Source: Paulinella micropora | Lineage: Eukaryota; Cercozoa; Imbricatea; Euglyphida | Reading direction: 5' to 3' | Length of the DNA stretch: 64,000 bases | Assembly: GCA_009731375.1 (NCBI GenBank) | Contig: BJOX01000164.1 | Location: 683,758-747,757, forward strand | Shown here: positions 56,598-64,000 of the stretch, piece after piece | How positions within the stretch are numbered: position 1 is the first letter of the stretch | How the letters are laid out: each line of letters starts with the position of its first letter | The notes under the pieces: generated by a model | What the model saw: the letters and a program-made list of their open reading frames with translations, nothing else | What the model was told of the DNA's origin: nothing | Databases searched by the model: none | Position numbers and translations under genes: made by a program

Positions 56598-59400
56598 ATA
56601 TTTAGATAGATAGATAGATACAGACAAGTTAACCCTGATACACATTCACACAACATAGATAGATAGATAGATACACACATACATACAAACATACATACAT
56701 ACATACATACATACATACAGACAGACAGACAAGTGAGCCAACCCTAATACACATTCACACAACATACATACATACAATTCACACAACATACATACATACA
56801 TACATACACACATACATACATACAGACACACCTGCGCCCGTAACTAGCTTGCATCCCTTAAGAGCTAAATGCTTGAGGGGTAGCGAAGACAGATGAGACA
56901 ACGCTGAAAAATACACAACATACATACATACATACATACATACAATAATGCTTGAGGGGTAGCGAAGACAGATGAGACAACGCTGAAAAATACACAACAT
57001 ACATACATACATACACAATAATGCTTGAGGGGTAGCGAAGACAGATGAGACAACGCTGAAAAATACACTACACACATACATACATACATACAATAATGCT
57101 TGAGGGGTAGCGAAGACAGATGAGACAACGCTGAAAAATACACAACATTAATACATACATACATACACACACACATACATACATACATACATACATACAA
57201 TAATGCTTGAGGGGTAGCGAAGACAGATGAGACAACCCTGAACAATACACACATATACATACATACATACATACATACAATAATGCTTGAGGGGTAGCGA
57301 AGACAGATGAGACAACCCTGAACAATACACAACATACATACATACATACATACCTTAATACATAGAATAATGCTTGAGGGGTAGCGAAGACAGATGAGAC
57401 AACGCTGAACAATACACAACATACATACATACATACAATAATGCTTGAGGGGTAGGGAAGACAGATGAGACAACCCTGAGCAATACACAACATACATACA
57501 TACATACACACATACATACATACAATAATGCTTGAGGGGTAGCGAAGACAGATGAGACAACCCTGAACAATACACAACATACATACATACATACATACAT
57601 ACAATAATGCTTGAGGGGTAGCGAAGACAGATGAGACAACCCTGAGCAATACACAACATACATACATACATACCTACATACATACATACAATAATGCTTG
57701 AGGGGTAGCGAAGACAGATGAGACAACCCTGAACAATACACACATATACATGCGATTACACACACATACATACAATACATACATACATACAATACATACA
57801 TACATATACATACATACATGCATGCATGCATGCATGCATACATACATACATACATACATACAATAATGCTTGAGGGGTAGCGAAGACAGATGAGACAACC
57901 CTGAACAACAGACAAACATACATGAGCTTACACACACATACACATACATACATACAATACATACATACATACATACATACATACATACATACATGCATAC
58001 ATACATACATATATACAAACCTGCGTCAGTGACACGATGGCAGTTGCGCACTTACACACACATAAACATACATACATACATACATACATACAATACATAC
58101 ATACATACATATATACAAACCTTCGTCAGTGACTCGGTGACAGTTGCGCAGAGTCAAGTGCTGCACACCCTACATACATACATAAATAAATGTATACACA
58201 CATACATACATACATGCATACATACATACATACATAAACGTATACATACATACATACATACATACATGGCAGTTGCGCAGAGTCAAGTGCTGCACACCCT
58301 ACATACATAAATAAATAAATGTATACATACATACATACATACATACACTACATCCATCCATACATACATACATACATACATAAACGTATACATACATGGC
58401 ACTTGCGCAGAGTCAAGTGCTGCACACCCTACATACATAAATAAATAAATGTATACATACATACATACACTACATACATACATACATACATACATACATA
58501 AACGTATACATACATACATACATGGCAGTTGCGCAGAGTCAAGTGCTGCACACCCTACATACATAAATAAATAAATGTATACATACATACATACATACAT
58601 ACATACACTACATACATACATACATACATGCATACATACATAAACGTATACATACATACATACATACATACATGGCACTTGCGCAGAGTCAAGTGCTGCA
58701 CACGCTACATACATAAATAAATAAATGTATACATACATACATTACATACATACATACATACATACATAAATGTGTACATACATACATACATACATACATG
58801 GCAGTTGCGCAGAGTCAAGTGCTGCACACGCTACATACATAAATAAATAAATGTATACATACATACATTGCATACATTACATACATACATACATACATAA
58901 ATGTGTACATACATACATACATACATGGCAGTTGCGCAGAGTCAAGTGCTGCACACGATACAAACATAAATAAATAAATGTATACATACATACATACACA
59001 CATGAATATACATACATACATACATACATACACACATAAACATACATACATGCATTCATAAATTTATACATACATACATACATACATACATACCTACATA
59101 CATACCTACATACATACCTACATACATGCATACATACATACATACATACCATCCCACTTAGCAATTTAATCACTTCATCAGTAGACATACATACATACAT
59201 ACATACCATCCCACTTAGCAATTTGATCACTTCATCAGTAGCCTCCGGGGGCAGGATCACCTGAGTATGTATGTATGTATGTATGTATGCATGTCCTCCG
59301 GGGACATGATAACCTGCGCACGTATATATTTATGTATGTATGTATGTGTGTATGTATGTTTGTGTTTATGTATGTATGTATGTATGTATGTTTGTATGTA

Positions 59401-59435
<35 letters not shown>

Positions 59436-61303
59436 ATGTATGTATGTGTGTATGTATGTATGTTTGTGTGTATGTATGTATGTGTGTATGTATGTATGTA
59501 TGTATGCATGCATGTATGTGTGTGTATGTTTGTATGTATGTATGTATGTGTGTATGTATGTTTGTATGTATGTATGTATGTGTGTGTGTGTATGTATGTA
59601 TGTATGCATGTATGTATGTATGTATGTGTGTATGTTTGTATGTATGCATGCATGCATGCATGTATGTATGTATGTATGTGTACAGACCTTGGGAAAGAAA
59701 AGTTTGCTCTCCTTCCATACTTTACCTGTGATATGACATAATATGATATGTATGGTATGGTGGTATGATCTGGTCTGGTCTGGTGTGGTTGATATGAGAT
59801 GATATGAGATGATGATGAGATGATATGACATGACATGATATGATATGACATGATATGCTATGCTATGCTATGCTACGCATACGCTGCGCACACGCTGCAT
59901 ACACGCTACGTACACGCTGCGCACACGCTACGCACACGCTGCGCACACGGTACGCTACGATATGATATGATGTGGTGTGGTGTGGTATGGTCTGGTGTGG
60001 TGTGGTGTGGTCTGGTACGGTATGGTATGGTATGGCATGGCATGGCATGGCATGGTATGGTATGGTATGGTATGGTATGGTATGGTAGGGTAGGGTATGG
60101 GTATGGTATGGTATGGTAGGGTAGGGTATGGGTATGGGTATGGTATGGTATCGTATGGTATGGTATGGTATGGTACGGTACGGTACGGTATGGTGTGGTG
60201 TGGTGTGGTATGGTATGGTATGGTGTGGTGTGGTGTGGTACGGTACGGTACGGTACGGTATGGTATGGTATGGCATGGTATGGTATGGTATGGTATGGTA
60301 TGATATGATATGATATGATATGATATGATGTGATATGCTAGGTTTGGTTACGCTTTGCCATGCTATGATATCGATAAGTTATTGATATGGTATTGATATG
60401 GTATGCTATGTTATGCTATGCTATGCTGTGCCATGCAATTCTATGCTATGCTATGCTATGTTATGCTATGCTATGCTGTGCTATGTTATGCTATGCTATG
60501 GTATGCTATGCTATGCTATGTTATGCTATGCTATGCTATGTTATGCTATGTTATGCAATGCTATGCAATGCTATGCTATGCTATGATATGCTATGCTATG
60601 CTATGATATGCCATGATATGCTATGTTATGCAATGCAATGCAATTCTATGCTATGCAAGGCAATGCCATGCAATGTTATGAAATTTTATGCTATGCTATG
60701 CTATGCTAAGCTATCGGGTGGTATGATGTGATGTGATGTGATTGCTATCACGTGGTGTAATGTGATGTGAAGGGATAATCACCTATCACGTGGTGTGATG
60801 TGATGTGAAGGGACAATCACCTAATCCGACTAAAGGCCCGCCGTTATTCAGCTTGCTCAAGTCAAGTACAGGCTCTGCTAAACCTTTCCACAGCTACACA
60901 CATACATACATACGTACATACATACATACATACGTTATGAAGCTTGCTCAGGTCAAGTACAGGCTCTGCTAAACCTTTCCACAGCTACATACATACATAC
61001 ATTACATACATATCAGGTCAAGTACAGGCTCTGCTAAACCTTTCCACAGCTACATACATACATAAATACATACGTACATACATACATACATTACATACAT
61101 ACATACATACGTACATACATACATAACATACATACATACATACATTCATACATACCTGTGGATTTTTCATGAGGCCTGTTAGCTGCTTGCAGACACGTGC
61201 TAGCAGTACTAACTTCGTCCAACCGACACAGTCCTGGATATGCAGACGTACATGCATACATGAATTACATACATACATACACACATACATGCATACATGC
61301 ATG

Positions 61304-61380
<77 letters not shown>

Positions 61381-61452
61381 NNNNNNNNNNNNNNNNNNNN
61401 NNNNNNNNNNNNNNNNNNNNNNNNNNNNNNNNNNNNNNNNNNNNNNNNNNNN

Positions 61453-61503
<51 letters not shown>

Positions 61504-61773
61504 AAGGTAGATACATAGAAAAATACATACATGTTTCGTCCATCCGTAAATATATGCATACATACATCACCTAATTGCATAATATTAGATTAGAGATTAG
61601 ATTAGATTAGATTGCATTACATTACATTACATTACATTACGTTGCATTACATTGCATTAGATTACATTGTTTAACATTACATACATAATACACAAATACA
61701 TACATACATACATACCCGGATACAGCTCCATATATCCACAGGTAAAACGAGCAGTCCTGTATTGCCATCACTC
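48406..61773 (-). CDS. F-box/LRR gene with one-LRR-per-exon structure and microsatellite introns
   Basis: The model is read from splice borders and closing phases. N-terminal F-box on three exons: 61,773-61,716 ([13 protein letters not shown]), 61,233-61,156 ([19 protein letters not shown]) and 60,893-60,821 ([15 protein letters not shown]). Then come 59,725-59,688, 59,260-59,207, and many exons with the cysteine-type LRR consensus L-x-x-L-x-L-x-x-C-x-x-I-T-D-A-G-L. The C terminus is 48,645-48,540 plus 48,448-48,406. F-box proteins recruit substrates to SCF ubiquitin ligases through the LRRs; the layout matches FBXL/AMN1-type proteins. Arrays of half exons, gaps and a SINE make the exact transcript uncertain. 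Phases agree wherever tested across the N-terminal exons (2-0, 0-0, 0-1, 1-0, 0-0, 0-1, then a 1-1 72-nt exon). Confidence 0.75.
48448..48645 (-). CDS. C-terminal LRR exon and last intron
   Basis: The exon from 48,645 to 48,540 reads [20 protein letters not shown], then [17 protein letters not shown]. The donor GTATGTACG at 48,539 opens an 91-bp CATA/CACA intron ending in AG at 48,449. The last exon gives about 14 further codons and TAG at 48,406. The intronless paralog at 47,905 confirms the junction. Confidence 0.8.
48820..49720 (-). repeat. Array of LRR half exons with CATA introns
   Basis: Seven copies of the 3' half of one LRR exon ([15 protein letters not shown] on the minus strand), each followed by GTATGT and a CATA/GTAT microsatellite. 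Only the most 5' copy (49,701-49,634) has a full exon with an acceptor (TTTAG) and the [13 protein letters not shown] half. Spacing is 100-180 bp. Confidence 0.9.
49880..49940 (-). CDS. LRR exon, shortened
   Basis: After ACTACAG the frame reads [18 protein letters not shown] and ends at GTCTATATC, which becomes a TATA/GATA repeat. It lacks the usual leading AHLSA residues. Confidence 0.65.
49963..50127. mobile_element. Perfect-hairpin element of 165 bp
   Basis: Nearly the whole sequence is one palindrome with axis at GGTCCGATCGGACC (50,038-50,051). The arms, from AAAGCATTCACCGC to AAGGTCC, match with three or four mismatches and a 1-bp indel. This is a foldback element in an intron of the LRR gene. 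No clear target duplication seen. Confidence 0.85.
50225..50890 (-). repeat. LRR exons and half exons with TATC introns
   Basis: Full exons start at about 50,430 ([20 protein letters not shown]) and about 50,873 ([20 protein letters not shown]). Two further 3' half copies ([11 protein letters not shown]) lie at about 50,561-50,530 and 50,690-50,658. Donors GTCTGTATC lead into TATC repeats. An AG-rich tract lies at 50,223-50,256. Confidence 0.8.
51050..51260 (-). repeat. LRR exon and two half copies with CT introns
   Basis: The full exon at about 51,257-51,191 starts after TATGCAG and reads [20 protein letters not shown], with phase-0 donor GTCTCTCTC. Two half copies ([13 protein letters not shown]) follow at 51,162 and 51,095. 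The introns are the CT repeats that extend the donor. Confidence 0.85.
51525..51860 (-). CDS. LRR exon and half copy with GTAT introns
   Basis: The exon around 51,850-51,767 reads [20 protein letters not shown], then GCRQVTDAG, with donor GTATGTATG. A 3' half copy lies at about 51,580-51,525. Between them the GTAT tract switches to its inverted form, so a small inversion or inverted duplication may have occurred near 51,585. Confidence 0.7.
52068..52495 (+). mobile_element. tRNA-derived SINE within the LRR gene
   Basis: Flanked by TAA repeats on both sides. The head has an A-box-like GCAGCTAATGG at about 52,080 and a B-box-like GTTCGAGGTCC at 52,126. The roughly 360-bp body is unlike the surrounding sequence and ends in TTTTTTAATAATAATAA. 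It differs in body from the SINE at 45.4 kb. The TAA tail and insertion into TAA repeats hide any target duplication. Confidence 0.6.
52532..53680 (-). repeat. Array of LRR 5' half exons with TATC/ATCTAC introns
   Basis: Eight copies of TCTAG followed by [12 protein letters not shown], spaced 110-170 bp, each running into TATC, TATA and ATCTAC repeats. The one at 52,594-52,532 continues to [13 protein letters not shown] and a GTATCT donor and may be the working exon. Confidence 0.85.
53683..54420 (-). repeat. Tandem array of seven complete LRR exons
   Basis: Seven copies, period about 110-118 bp. Each has CTAG, then [20 protein letters not shown] (variants), C-D-H-V-T and a short TATC intron. 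Each exon is about 75 nt (25 residues). The most 3' copy keeps a canonical GACGCTG-GTCTGC donor; the others end ACG-GCCTATCC, i.e. a GC donor, unless GTGACG is used. All copies can be read in frame, so LRR number can change by unequal exchange. Confidence 0.85.
54480..54760 (-). repeat. LRR exon and two half copies with CT introns
   Basis: The full version near 54,775-54,700 reads [20 protein letters not shown], then GCYEIT, with donor GTGTGT. Half copies [15 protein letters not shown] follow at about 54,630 and 54,560, each with donor GTGTCTCTC and CT repeats. Confidence 0.85.
54761..55690 (-). repeat. Degenerate LRR fragments, GATAT and ATGTGA repeats
   Basis: Fragments of an LRR ([18 protein letters not shown]) lie at 54,770-54,830 and 54,950. 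TGATA-type repeats and a 10-N gap follow. From 55,360 five copies of a roughly 75-bp unit contain, on the minus strand, TDAGLEYV plus intron. The last copy has [13 protein letters not shown]. Confidence 0.7.
55830..56391. other. Assembly gap (562 N)
   Basis: Preceded by long C runs (55,740-55,829) and followed by CT repeats; it lies within the LRR gene and hides at least part of one exon. Confidence 0.95.
56410..56457 (-). CDS. Short LRR exon
   Basis: 48 nt, phase 1-1: G, then [15 protein letters not shown], with acceptor TTGTAG and donor GTAGGTAG that starts a TAGG-type repeat. It is one third shorter than the standard 72 nt, still in frame. Confidence 0.7.
56832..56903 (-). CDS. Standard 72-nt LRR exon
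   Basis: Exactly 24 codons with phase-1 borders, reading [20 protein letters not shown], then TGA; acceptor TTTTTCAG, donor GTGTGTCTG. This is the clearest example of one LRR per exon in the gene. Confidence 0.85.
56920..57910 (-). repeat. Array of eleven LRR 5' half exons
   Basis: Eleven copies of TTCAG followed by [11 protein letters not shown], then directly TATTGTATGTATG and a GTAT/CATA microsatellite; spacing 75-170 bp. Together with the full exon at 56,832 the element occurs twelve times. The last LRR residues are replaced by microsatellite in all eleven. Confidence 0.9.
58020..59000 (-). repeat. LRR exon and array of half exons
   Basis: The exon at 58,169-58,121 reads [16 protein letters not shown] and fits the preceding exon in phase 0. 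Six further 5' half copies ([11 protein letters not shown], then GTATGT) occupy 58,260-59,000. One 3' half copy (NCHRVTDAG) lies at 58,045. Confidence 0.85.
59207..59310 (-). CDS. Pre-LRR exon and partial copies
   Basis: 59,260-59,207 is 54 nt, phase 0-0, reading [18 protein letters not shown] with donor GTATGT. Diverged partial copies lie at 59,187-59,150 ([11 protein letters not shown]) and about 59,310-59,285 (VIMSPED). Confidence 0.65.
59688..59725 (-). CDS. Small exon between F-box and LRRs
   Basis: 38 nt, phase 1-0, reading [12 protein letters not shown]; acceptor ATCACAG and donor GTCTGTAC. Its phases fit the exons on both sides. Confidence 0.55.
59736..60720. repeat. Pentanucleotide TATGN block and 11-bp minisatellite
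   Basis: TATGA, TATGG and TATGC runs change phase class along the tract, with an ACGCTGCGCAC minisatellite at about 59,875-59,950. It fills the intron between the F-box part and the 59.7 kb exon. Confidence 0.9.
60821..61060 (-). CDS. F-box exon 3 and two partial copies
   Basis: The exon at 60,893-60,821 starts after GTGTAG with [19 protein letters not shown] and ends at GTGATTG in phase 1. Copies of its 5' half lie at 60,985-60,943 and 61,051-61,017. Confidence 0.75.
61156..61233 (-). CDS. F-box exon 2
   Basis: 78 nt, phase 0-0. [20 protein letters not shown] holds the L-x-x-x-x-V-C-K-x-L core of the F-box, and the next exon supplies the L-W-K end. Donor GTATGT begins a GTAT repeat. Confidence 0.8.
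61297..61501. repeat. Poly-A tract with 72-N gap
   Basis: A long A run on both sides of N at 61,381-61,452. It could be the tail of a retroposed sequence, but no element body is seen next to it. Confidence 0.8.
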
Positions 61774-62350
61774 CTATAAAAAGATAGACAGATAGATAGA
61801 TAGGTAGGTAGGTAGGTAGGTAGGTAGATAGGTAGATAGATAGATAGATAGGTAGGTAGATATATAGGTAGGTAGATAAGAAAGTAGGTAAGAAGGTAGG
61901 TAGATAGGTTAGGTATGTGTGTATACGGTCACGTAAAACGAGCAGTCCTGTATTGCCATCGCCCCTATAGGTAGGTAGGTAGGTAGATAGGTAGGTAGAT
62001 AAGAATGTAGGTAGGTAAGAAGGTAGGTAGGTAGGTAGGTAGGTAGGTAGATAAGAAGGTAGGTAGGAAGGTAGGTAGATAGGTTAAGTATGTGTGTATG
62101 CGGTCAGGTAAAACGAGCAGTCCTGTGTTGCCTTCGATCCTATAGTAAGGTAGGTAGGTAGGTAGGTAGACAAGTAGGTAGGTAGGAAGGTAAGTGGATA
62201 GGTTAGGTATGTCCTGTGTTGCCGTCGCTCCTATAGTAAGGTAGGTAGGTAGGTAGACAAGTAGGTAGGTAGGAAGGTAAGTAGACAGGTTAGGTATGTG
62301 TGTATGCGGTCAGGTAAAACGAGCAGTCCTGTATTGCCATCACTCCTGTA
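61716..62350 (-). CDS. F-box exon 1 and array of partial copies
   Basis: The exon at 61,773-61,716 (58 nt, phase 2-0) reads [16 protein letters not shown], the L-P-x-D-I-W start of an F-box. Four 5' half copies near 61,937, 62,110, 62,214 and 62,319 are separated by TAGG microsatellites. The exon carrying the initiator ATG was not found upstream. Confidence 0.75.
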
Positions 62351-62649
62351 GATAGGTAGGTAGGTAGGTGGGTAGGTAGGTAGGTGGGTGGGTAGGTAGG
62401 TGGGTAGGTAGGTGGGTGGGTAGGTGGGTAGGTAGGTAGGTAGGTAGGTATTTTCAGTTATCGCTCGGACTGTTTGGGAAGTAGATTGTACTATTGGTAC
62501 AGACTACTTCTTCTTCTTCTTCTTCCTCCTCCTATTATTATTATCATCATCATTATTATTATTATTATCCCTGAAAGGTGTTGGAGAAGGGGGTGGGGTT
62601 CGGGGGGAGGGGGAAAGTGAAAATTGTGTACACCCCACCCCCCATTTCC
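62351..62649. other. TAGG, TTC and ATT repeats
   Basis: TAGG/GGTG repeats to 62,450, about 55 bp unique, TTCTTC and ATT repeats to 62,570, then GC-rich spacer. No exon supported. Confidence 0.6.
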
Positions 62650-63360
62650 GCACCCCTGTCGGAATAAATCATGGTTTGTGTGAACGAGGAGTTGGGAGCT
62701 CATATTTGCAGGGTGGTTAGCTCCAGACTCGATGTTGATGCTGATATGATTTTTTGGAATTCACGCAAATATTTGCGTTAGGGGAGTGTCCTGAATGCCA
62801 AAATTCCTTGTTTTTTTTCGCACCCCAATCGGAATAAATCATGGTTTGTGTGAACCAGGAGGGGTCGGGAGCTCATATTGACAGGGTGGCTAGCCCCAGA
62901 CTCAATGTTGATGCTGATATAATTTCTTAGGAATTCACGCAAATATTTGCGTTAGGGGAGTGTCCTGAATGCCAAAATTCCTTGTTTTTTTTAGCCTTTT
63001 TTTTTGCACCCTCGTCGGAATAAATCATGGTATGTGGGAACCAGGAGGAGTTGGGAGCTCATATTGACAGGGTGGCTAGCCCCAGACTCGATGTTGATGC
63101 TGATATAATTTCTTTGGAATGCACGCAAATATTTGCGTTAGGGGAGTGTCCTGAATGCCAAAATTCCTTGTTTTTTTTAAGCCTACTTTCTGCACCCTCG
63201 TCGGAATAAATCATGGTTTGTGTGAACCAGGAGTTGGGAGCTCATATTGGCAGTGTGGTTAGCCCCAGACTCGATATTGATGCTGATATAGTTTTTTTGG
63301 AATTCACGTAAATATTTGCGTTAGGGGGGTGTCCTGAATGCCAAATTTCCTTGTTTTTTT
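62650..63360. repeat. Satellite A, four copies of 170-186 bp
   Basis: Units begin GCACCC at 62,650, 62,820, 63,006 and 63,192. Each contains GGAATAAATCATGGT, GGAGCTCATATT, the palindromic CGCAAATATTTGCG and CTGAATGCCAAAATTCCTTG. No long frame is conserved between copies. Confidence 0.9.
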
Positions 63361-63795
63361 GGCAGTACTTGCCGGTGCCTCCGGCAATTGAACGTACCCT
63401 GTCGGGCGCCGGGGGGGGGGGGGGGGGGGGGCCGGGGGGNNNNNNNNNNGCCACCAGGCGCCCTTTGCGGCTCCTCCGGCAATTCAACGTACCCTGTCGA
63501 AGGGAAAGGGGGGTCCGGGGGAGCCCTGCGTTTGTACGTACCCGTTCTGGTCGCGGGTGGCACCCAACCTGAAAATTGAGGTTTTTTACCACCAGGCGCC
63601 CTTTGCGGCATCCCCGGCAATTCAACGTACCCTGTCGAAGGGAAAGGGGGGGTCCGGGGGAGCCCTGCGATTGTACGTACCCGTTTTGGTCGCGGGTGGC
63701 ACCCACACCTGAAAATTGAGGTTTATTGCCACCAGGCGCCATTTGCGGCACCTCCGGCAATTCAACGTACCCTGTCGAAGGAAAGGGGGCGCGAA
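63361..63795. repeat. Satellite B, units of about 139 bp
   Basis: CAATTCAACGTACCCTGTCG recurs at 63,480, 63,618 and 63,758, with a diverged copy at 63,385; a 10-N gap interrupts the first unit at 63,440. On the minus strand two units share an open frame (SLRQGTLNCR), but the unit length is not a multiple of three throughout, so coding is unlikely. Confidence 0.85.
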
Positions 63796-63829
63796 GGGGG
63801 GGGGGGGGGGGGGGGGCGGGGGGGCCCCC

Positions 63830-64000
63830 NNNNNNNNNNNNNNNNNNNNNNNNNNNNNNNNNNNNNNNNNNNNNNNNNNNNNNNNNNNNNNNNNNNNNNN
63901 NNNNNNNNNNNNNNNNNNNNNNNNNNNNNNNNNNNNNNNNNNNNNNNNNNNNNNNNNNNNNNNNNNNNNNNNNNNNNNNNNNNNNNNNNNNNNNNNNNNN
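63830..64000. other. Assembly gap at window end
   Basis: N to the end of the window, preceded by a G/C run. Confidence 0.95.

Noticed and set aside
61297-61501. Poly-A tail marking a retroposed gene
   Set aside because: No body of a retroposed sequence or target duplication next to the A run, which also touches a gap.

Overview
This is a draft assembly of a microbial eukaryote, most likely an alga or other protist. It has spliceosomal GT-AG introns, very dense microsatellites, GC-rich coding exons, non-LTR retrotransposon remains, tRNA-derived SINEs and TA-flanked MITEs. Nothing bacterial or viral is needed to explain it. I cannot name the species. Many N gaps, most of them abutting poly-G or poly-C runs, and many single-base frame breaks show that sequence quality is uneven.

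Layout. 1-1.5 kb: simple repeats and possible plus-strand exons. 1.6-7.7 kb: an intron-rich minus-strand gene; an 84-residue module built from four exons occurs in three full copies plus one variant copy, followed by a Gly/Arg and Glu-rich tail. 8.36-9.13 kb: a two-exon plus-strand gene. 12.3-15.0 kb: a six-exon plus-strand gene whose phases close exactly, predicting a 215-residue signal-anchored protein with a Thr-rich stalk and a C-terminal Cys-rich domain. 16.2-17.3 kb: MITEs. 16.9-29.9 kb: a near-perfect 13 kb palindrome around a 10-N gap, each arm carrying the same three unrecognised genes (coiled-coil/RING-like, acidic, 460-residue-class). 29.9-45.1 kb: retroelement territory with abrupt strand switches. 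It holds Pro-rich ORFs, a degraded C48 (Ulp1)-like region, a C19 (USP)-like protease region, an RNase H domain on the minus strand, and a broken reverse transcriptase with a zinc knuckle and probable restriction-like endonuclease on the plus strand. 45.3-48.2 kb: a SINE and four MITEs. 48.4-61.8 kb: one large minus-strand F-box/LRR gene. 62.6-63.8 kb: two satellite arrays.

The most striking object is the F-box/LRR gene. The F-box is split over three small exons (61,773-60,821). The complete LRR exon at 56,903-56,832 is exactly 72 nt, i.e. one 24-residue cysteine-type LRR with phase-1 borders. The introns are almost wholly microsatellite, and several of those repeats start with the splice donor itself (GTATGT, GTCTCT, GTAGGT, GTCTGT). 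Around many introns, half an exon plus its microsatellite has been amplified into a tandem array (7-12 copies each). A nearby paralogous copy of the last exons lacks the final intron and carries MITE insertions at TA, which gives an internal view of the sequence before insertion and after splicing.

I see no metabolic operon or defence island. The gene products do not form an obvious pathway. The connecting theme is genome dynamics: exon-level tandem duplication, microsatellite introns and mobile elements.
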